Assembly (NCBI GenBank): GCA_015501055.1
Contig: JADNYV010000025.1
Location: forward strand, 272,459 to 336,458
DNA: 64,000 nucleotides
Direction of reading: 5' to 3'
DNA from: Mucidula mucida
Taxonomy: Eukaryota; Basidiomycota; Agaricomycetes; Agaricales; Physalacriaceae
Part shown: positions 57,765 through 64,000 of the stretch, piece after piece
Layout of the letters: every line of letters starts with the position of its first letter
Numbering within the stretch: position 1 is the first letter of the stretch
The notes under the pieces: model-generated
The model's database searches: none
Told to the model about the DNA's origin: nothing
The model's input: the letters and a program-made list of their open reading frames with translations, nothing else
Translations under genes and position numbers: made by a program

Positions 57765-59923
57765 GATGGTTAACTGGAGGGAGGTATAACCCTAACCCTA
57801 GTCCACATCTTCTCGCCTTTGCTTGAGGCGCACCGCAAAAGCACAAGTACCTCAAATGACACGGTAATCTAGCTGAGGGTATTCTAGTACGATTTTCTTG
57901 TACAGTACGGCCGCGGTCAACGCGTCATTGCGCGCTATCTTTCATATATCTATAGTCTAACAAAAAGGCAATCTTTAGAAATTTCTAAAACCTTCACATC
58001 GATTGAAGTAGGTCTCGTGTGCGACGCGCGATAATAGCACAATACGTGTCATGTATAAAGCAGTTCCGGTCAAGACCCGAGGATTAGATTGATATGACTC
58101 GTTCATGAAAGAAAGCACAAGAGTGTGAGTCATCGGTTCATCGATCGTGATAAAGAGGATCCGCGCTTGAATCCTGACTCAAGCGAACAGGATGCGTCCG
58201 AATGCTGAGAAAGACGGAAGGAAGATGAACCAATGATATCGACATTCGCGGAGGTTCATCCTGATAGATGACTCAGCTCGACTCAACCGTTTGTCAGAGG
58301 CATACATTTCGTAGACATACTGCGGCGGTTCAGTTCGTTTCGTTTCGCTGGCCCGCTCTGTATCTGCCGGGTGAGTCAAACGAGTTTTGTTGGAAGACAC
58401 GATTGCGCCTGCGCATCTCTACACAGGCACACCAAGAGCACAGCCTCAGCTTGCCGCGGAGGCTTTGTCTGAGTATGCGTCATTTCCCCGGATGCATGGA
58501 TAACTGCTGACAAAGTAGATATGTGTCATCGATTCGCGTCGCGCGTCTGCGGCAATAGAACAGCAAATCTACCGGCGTAAAGACGCGTCTTCTCAAATGA
58601 CTGCGCGTATGTCTGATCGCAAACAGCATAATAACGTCAAGATGCCGTTCTGAAAGTAAGATAACATGCCACGACCGCGTTACTACGATGCAATCCTGAA
58701 AGCATTACCATCGATCTGTACACTACTTGGCTGTTGAGTGAAAGCTGTGGAGCCATTCCATGAAGGCGTTAATCGAGGCGAGCAGCCACCTACCTAGAAC
58801 CGATCGTCCGAGATCGCCACTGCTTCAGCCCTCTACAGCAGGCATACCATCGCCTTTTACATGTAAGGCTGAGGAGTACCCTTAGTAGGAAACTCATATA
58901 TCATTGAGCCGGTGTTCAGCTTTGATCCAGCGGCGCTGCTGCTTGACAGACGTGATTCGGATTCGGGATGCGATATCGTTGGAAAGGTTACCCGCTGATA
59001 TGAAAGCTCGTCTATCTCGACAAAACAAGGTTCTTCATAGCGAGATATCTGATGTAGTTTCTTCAAGTAAGTCAGGACATCGCTCCAAGACTAGAAGCAA
59101 GATTTAAACTCTGGCTAGTAACACAATCTACATTGGCGTCCACGTAGGTGAGATTTTCGTGGTAGTCTAAACAGGCATCCCCGAGATGAGCCGCACTGGT
59201 TCATCGCCCATCGCCCAGTGTTAAGTGTGTGAGATGAAACTCCGTTTGAGCTGGAGTGGCACAGTACCGTTGCAATGAATCCGACGCAGACAAGACCTCT
59301 GCTAGACGAATATCGCGTCCGGTGTAGGTGTTCCGATTAACAGGAATTGTTGCGGAACACGATTCTAGCGGCCGTTACGAGTCGGATGTGGGGAATTACC
59401 CCGGGTAACGTGTTGAGTGACCGGATTATCAGCAAGCGGAATGCGAGTGGCAAGCAGCTGATCGAAGACATAACGATGGATTCCGAGAACAACGATATGA
59501 TGGATTGCCGCTGGATTACAGACGGATGACTGATATGCCAATCCGAGAAGTCAGGCAGAAGCTGAGCCACGTTGTAGCGAGGACCACGGCAACATGGAGA
59601 ATCTTCACATGGTGCCACAGGATACAGAAAGACATGAAAGGCCAGTGTGCAGGTCTTACGCGCTAATAGCACAGTCGAACAAAGGATATTGAAGACGCGA
59701 ATACGTGGCCTCCGAAGGCGTGGCGCGGATAGCCTATGAGGATTATTAGTCAACACGTTTTACACACGAACCCAGGTGAACCGATCCGAACCACGGAGAT
59801 ACCTTGACCTAAGCGCACGGAGATGTTTTCCGGCCGGTTAACCCGCATCTTAGACTATCTCTTTGACGGACTATAAAGAGCCAGTCAGATCAACATGGAA
59901 TCCGAACTCACTGCGCCACCACA
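57765..59923. other. gene-poor interval
   Basis: About 2.2 kb with only short motif-free open readings on both strands. Near its left edge (57787-57800) is a two-unit telomere-like TAACCCTAACCCTA. A longer reading at 59347-59529 also lacks motifs. No tRNA or transposon signature was found. It must contain the PPE1 promoter and the promoter of the small gene at 59924. Confidence 0.4.
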
Positions 59924-60349
59924 ATGCAGTCGGATATCTCCCGCATACTGGATCCCTCCTACTACTCCAGCTCCAAGCACACTACCCAGCCCCGCGTCTA
60001 CTACGACCGCAAGGGCAACATGCACGATCCAGATTATCGCCACTTCCCCATCATGCCTTCCTCGTACGCCACCACATCCAGCCTTGACTCAGACGAGGAA
60101 GAGCAATACGTGGACCCGTTCTCGCAGCCACGGGCTTATAGCCGGGCATCACCATTTCCATCATCATCACCAGCATCATCGCTCTTCAACTCGTCGCTGT
60201 CTCACGACGCGCACAAGCTGAAAAAGAGCCGCCGAGCTTCCCTTGACTCGTACCAAGAAGAGGAGGAAGACGAGTCCGAGGAGGGCTACGATTCGTGGGA
60301 CGAGGAAGTCGACGAGGCTGGCCAGAGGTTGACGCGCAGAAGACGATGA
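59924..60349 (+). CDS. small acidic Ser-rich protein, conserved-looking
   Basis: A 141-residue single exon. It starts MQSDISRILDPSYYSSSKHT, followed by RVYYDRKGNMHDPDYRHFPI, the most conserved-looking part. A Ser/Pro-rich middle follows, then KKSRRASLDSYQEEEEDESE and SWDEEVDEAGQRLTRRRR. Basic and acidic runs suggest a nuclear or nucleic-acid-associated protein, but I recognise no family. Uniform codon use and the compact HDPDYRHFP motif argue for a real gene. Confidence 0.55.
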   Translation: MQSDISRILDPSYYSSSKHTTQPRVYYDRKGNMHDPDYRHFPIMPSSYATTSSLDSDEEEQYVDPFSQPRAYSRASPFPSSSPASSLFNSSLSHDAHKLKKSRRASLDSYQEEEEDESEEGYDSWDEEVDEAGQRLTRRRR

Positions 60350-62185
60350 AGAAGCCAGAGATGTCCTGCTCCGAGGCGATGAAGAGACAGCTCCAGACGT
60401 TGTCTTTCTCGCTGGGCTATGGGGTTTTCCGCGCACGTCGCAGGGTTAGGAATGCCTTGAACCGTCTTTGAGCATTGCTCATTGATTGGTTATCCCTTCG
60501 CATGCATACCCACCAACAGCCAATACCCCATTGCCTCGACATCGACATCGCTATACCCCACATCCACTGTATCTCATCACACAACTCTTCTTATCACACG
60601 GCGCATCACTATTGTAGCATTATCACTTTCGGATCTCTCACAACGACCTCCTCATTTGGAGTCGTATCTTGTATTACTTGTATTCGCCAACAATTGGAAT
60701 TTCTTTTCAACGATAACCTTGGTGTGAATTGTAAGCGCAATTAAATCAATTAAAGAAGTAGACGTAAAAACATGCGCACAGTTCGCTTTGAGAGGGACAG
60801 CATTGCCTACTTCATCACACGAAGCTGCATCGTGGCGCGACATGAGGGCCTGTGAACCCTTTGACTGCGTGCGTGTGCATAGCGAGGCTGTTGTCATGAG
60901 ACTTGCGGCGTTGTGAATTCAGATGCAACCTTCCACCAACGGAGCATGAATTCACGCGTTCAGCAAAGTGAACGTGGGATACGCGCGGCCGATTTCCTGA
61001 TGCTGATGGTAGGATTAGCGCGATCCTATCGCAACGGAATATAATCGGGGATGCTTCTCGAGCAGCGGCGAATACGCGTTGAAAGACGTCCTTTTCGGGA
61101 AGGACAGTCTCGCAGCTCGTGGGTGAACGCGTAGTTATTCCGCCGGAGGATTTCCTTTCAGAATATAATGACCGCAGAGAGGGGTCATCTTCACGAATCA
61201 TGTACTTTATCGCGTAGAGACCCGAGGCGAGCATGGCTGAATTTCTCCGGAGTAAGTCGTGTCGTTCACGCCGAAGTATTGCTTGAGCAGCTATCCGGGG
61301 AGATCTCGAAAATCAGCTGTGGGGCATGCTATCCAGCAGGAGGTTCATGGGAGGCCAGCCAGTTCGTGCCATGAGATGAACCGATGTCCACGCGTTTACA
61401 AGTTTGAGAAGTCCTTGTTGCGATAGCATTCACTGTAAAAATGACCGGGATAGTTAAACGCTTGTCGCGGTGAGGCTGTCGATATCATAGAAGCTCATCC
61501 GAGGCTTCCATCTTGATGGTTTTCTATGCAAAACGTGTAATTCCGTACCATTACTGCTGTGAAGCTCGCATTTCTACCAGCGTGGCGCGGGTCATAGAAG
61601 AAGTGTGCTAAGAATTCAATTGTCAGGAGAAGCAATCAGTTGCACGCCTATAGCATAGGCGTTTAGATTGAGGTCCTTGCAGACCGGGGCAGCTATCCTG
61701 TCGTGAGGAGGACAGGAACCGGCGCGTATCCTCGAGGCTCGTGTTCCCGGGTTTATCGGAAGATGGAGACTTGTGCTCATCGGAAAGTTCTTCGTCCGAC
61801 CATGGATAGTGGGCACGGTCCATTGTCCACGGAGAGCGTGACCAGGTCGACTCCATGACCAAATGATGTGAGAGGAAGGCGAAAATCAATCTGAAATCGG
61901 ATATTCGGGCCGATGCCGCTTCCTTCCGCTGACATTCATCTCACACTCAGCTCTCCGCTCGAAATCAACACTGAGCTCATCTCTTCCCATCGGACCGAGG
62001 GACTGTCTTTCCAGATACCTGGAAACGAGCATTCCTGCACGGCTTGGATACTCTTACCGCTTCTTCTGTAAGTCAGGCAGGCCGTACAGACTTACTAATA
62101 GCGACCTCTCGACTTCTCTCGCAAAGCTGACCGTATGCTACGCCTGCTTATACATGTCAATCCGTATGTGCTTACAATTCCTTAG
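60350..62185. other. gene-poor interval
   Basis: About 1.8 kb. Scattered open readings of 60-140 codons on both strands lack motifs and overlap each other. No tRNA, repeat array or transposon feature was recognised. The right part should include the F-box gene's promoter. Confidence 0.4.
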
Positions 62186-63647
62186 ATGTCGTGTCATTTG
62201 TGTCAGGATATCGCGCATGACATTAGTCCGCTACACTCTGGACTCTCTGACGGGACTTTTGCACCATTCCTGTCATCGAACGACCCGCCTTCCGATGCAG
62301 CCTTCTCACGCATCACAAATGATATCTTGCCTCTCCTCTCCAGTCACATTGAGCATGTCAAATCCCACACATCCAAGGGGTCATCCGATGAACTGGCGGC
62401 ATTAGAGACTCTGCTGGAGAATTACAAGCTCATCGTATCCCGTACCGACTTCTCCCCACGGAGATTCTCTGGCAAATCTTCCACGCTTGCACTGAATTTA
62501 GAGCTGAATCGCTAAAGCGGAATTCCCGTATAATGTCCGCCGGGCCGTCCAACATCGCATGGCGACTTGCACAAGTGTGCCGGACGTGGCGTTCAGCTGC
62601 ATTATCATACGGTCCCATATGGTCGTCATTCACGCTCCGCTTAATCCCGTCTTATGCGACTTCTCCTCATTCCCTATCTATTTTGAAGACCGTCCTCAAT
62701 CGGTCGGGCCATTCTCCCCTAAATATTGTTCTTGAAACGATTAGCGGCAGGTCCTTCTTTCCCCGCGACTGGGACCGCAATACGCGAGTCTTAGAGGCTC
62801 AGTCTAAATTGGTGGGATTGATTTATAGCCAGTCACATCGGTGGCAATCAATCACGCTGCACCTTGAGCGGGCGGAGGATGTCGAGGACTTGGATAATGC
62901 CGTGAGCGGACAACTACCCTTTCTGAAAATTTGTCGTTATCATTTGAGGAGGAGCCTACCGACCTCGACTTTTTACAGTCTTTCACCGATTGTCCACGCT
63001 TGTCGCATTTACAGTTAGATGGTATACAGACCGTCCAGACAATGGTATCGTCATCACTACCCTGGAAGCAAATCACAAACTTTGCTATCTCTACACCTCA
63101 TACTGCGCCTATTCCTGTCGCTCAATTCGTCTCGTGTCTTCGTGTGCTGGAAAAGTGCACGTCAGCAATTACATTCTCCTTCACGCAGCACTGCTTTGGA
63201 AGAGATGCGAGTTACGTCGCAGCTACTCCAATCGTACTTCCCATTCTCGAAGAGTTGCACACGACTGACCCTCTTATCTACAACAACCTGTCCCTTCCTG
63301 CGCTCCGCATTATCAAGGCGGGCTCCAAGTTCCGCGATGCCAGCCCAGATCTTTTGACCGCTCTCGATGGTCTTATAACGCGCTCTGACTGTGCAGAGAG
63401 CATACGTCGCATCGACTTTGTCGGCTTTCCGATTCGTGGATTGTTATTGCAGATCCTCACCAGGACAAGGAATTTGGAACAGCTTTCTTTAAAGGGGCTC
63501 TGCGATATTGACGACCAGTCAAAGACGGAAATTGGAGTTATAACACAATTCATTGGTGGAATGAAAGTATCGGAGGAGCTCCCGAAATTGAAGTTGCTGC
63601 ATGCTTCGGATAAGAACGAGGTTGTTAGGAGGACAAGGGTGTGGTAG
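62186..63647 (+). CDS. F-box protein, interrupted by two single-base frameshifts
   Basis: The start MSCHLCQDIAHDISPLHSGL is followed by a short coiled region (ALETLLENYKLIVS) and then the F-box, LPTEILWQIFHACTEFRAES and IAWRLAQVCRTWRSAALSYG, in the next frame. The two parts are joined only if one base is added near 62440 (CCC run). The LRR-like half runs LNRSGHSPLNIVLETISG and LIYSQSHRWQSITLHLERAE, and a second one-base gap near 62924 (CTGAAAAT) separates QLPFL from NLSLSFEEEPTDLDFLQSFT. From there ITNFAISTPHTAPIPVAQFV and NLEQLSLKGLCDIDD reach the stop at 63647. The layout (CxxC-like N-terminus, coiled coil, F-box, leucine-rich part) is the common Agaricomycete type. It is either a young pseudogene or a good gene with consensus errors. 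Confidence 0.7.
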
Positions 63648-63803
63648 TCCCTCGAAATGTTGTACAAGTACGTTCGTGTGTCAATAAAGGCCGATTGTCA
63701 GAGCGCCTTCACGTGCCACACCAGCTCCGTCCGTCATTGGAGCTACACAACGATTCTCTCAACAGCAACGCTCATCACGCTCATCTCTAAATATCCTCTC
63801 AAG

Positions 63804-64000
63804 ATGTCTACCAGCGACTCAAATCACTACGAAGTGGCAAAGATTTTCTTCAACCTGCCTAATGGCCGGAACTATGGACCGGGTGTAAGTCTATCTCTAC
63901 GTGCCATCTAATAGACTTTTATCCCTCTTAATTAGGACTTCGAACGCGTTTGTCGATCCTCGTCTTTGGCCTTTGAAGATCTCCCCTTCTACCTTTGGGA
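63804..64000 (+). CDS. 5' end of an unrecognised gene (partial)
   Basis: MSTSDSNHYEVAKIFFNLPN then GRNYGP, donor G|GTAAGT near 63885, intron ending TTAATTAG near 63936, then DFERVCRSSSLAFEDLPFYL to the window edge. The splice sites are good and the frame continues. Too little is present to name a family. Confidence 0.5.

Noticed and set aside
60176..60436. Minus-strand reading over the small acidic protein gene
   Set aside because: It is the antisense of the Glu/Ser-rich repeats and runs past the gene without any motif.
57765..62185. A transposon in the gene-poor interval
   Set aside because: I looked for long terminal repeats, terminal inverted repeats and transposase or reverse-transcriptase motifs and saw none.
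1..64000. CRISPR arrays, phage or bacterial islands
   Set aside because: No regularly spaced repeats and no bacterial-type operons; intron-rich genes throughout show a fungal nuclear genome.

Overview
The window is nuclear DNA of a basidiomycete fungus, most likely an agaricomycete. Genes are densely packed on both strands and broken by many introns of about 50 nt. Gene content is typical of that class: Agaricomycete-style F-box proteins, a Sos7-like kinetochore protein, a PDCD2/Tsr4 protein, an oligopeptide transporter and a berberine-bridge-like oxidase. There is no bacterial, organellar or viral signal and no CRISPR array. Roughly 26 protein genes can be supported.

Layout. 0-3 kb: 5' part of a KDM5/JARID1 histone demethylase on the minus strand, running off the left edge. 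3.8-8.1 kb: two GPI-anchor genes, BST1 (GPI inositol deacylase) and GPI11 (PIG-F), head to head over 75 bp. 8.3-11.1 kb: an F-box protein and an MRH/Atg27-like membrane protein. 11.8-14.9 kb: an OPT-family oligopeptide transporter. 15-19 kb: an intron-containing tRNA-Pro, a decayed tRNA-Arg-like gene, an inverted partial copy of the 3' end of the ISWI gene, and the CLPTM1 gene. 18.9-27.6 kb: ISWI chromatin remodeller, mitochondrial elongation factor G (MEF1), and SEC13, the last two head to head over 106 bp. 27.7-30 kb: two genes I cannot name. 30-34.1 kb: epoxide hydrolase and a long Btz/CASC3-like RNA-binding protein. 34.5-36.8 kb: a divergent pair of glycine-rich repeat proteins, one with an EF-hand-like region. 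36.8-40.4 kb: an NmrA/EasG-like reductase and a secreted FAD oxidase. 40.9-49.1 kb: TSR4, two weakly supported small genes, a large unnamed gene, and SOS7. 49.5-57.8 kb: a multi-pass membrane protein with a long disordered tail, a single-pass glycoprotein, and protein phosphatase methylesterase PPE1. 57.8-62.2 kb: gene-poor apart from one small acidic protein. 62.2-64 kb: an F-box gene with two frameshifts and the start of a further gene.

The clearest odd signals are: (i) single-base losses, nearly all explicable as one base missing from a homopolymer, that break otherwise well-conserved genes (four in the transporter, one in MEF1, two in the last F-box gene, and three weaker cases), which looks either like consensus error or like local decay; (ii) an inverted duplication of the ISWI 3' end flanking CLPTM1, with a 15-nt micro-inversion inside a hairpin; (iii) two steps of GPI-anchor metabolism sharing one tiny promoter; (iv) an in-frame GC-AG intron in the epoxide hydrolase and a 28-nt micro-exon inside the catalytic core of KDM5. 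I found no convincing wholly new biological system.
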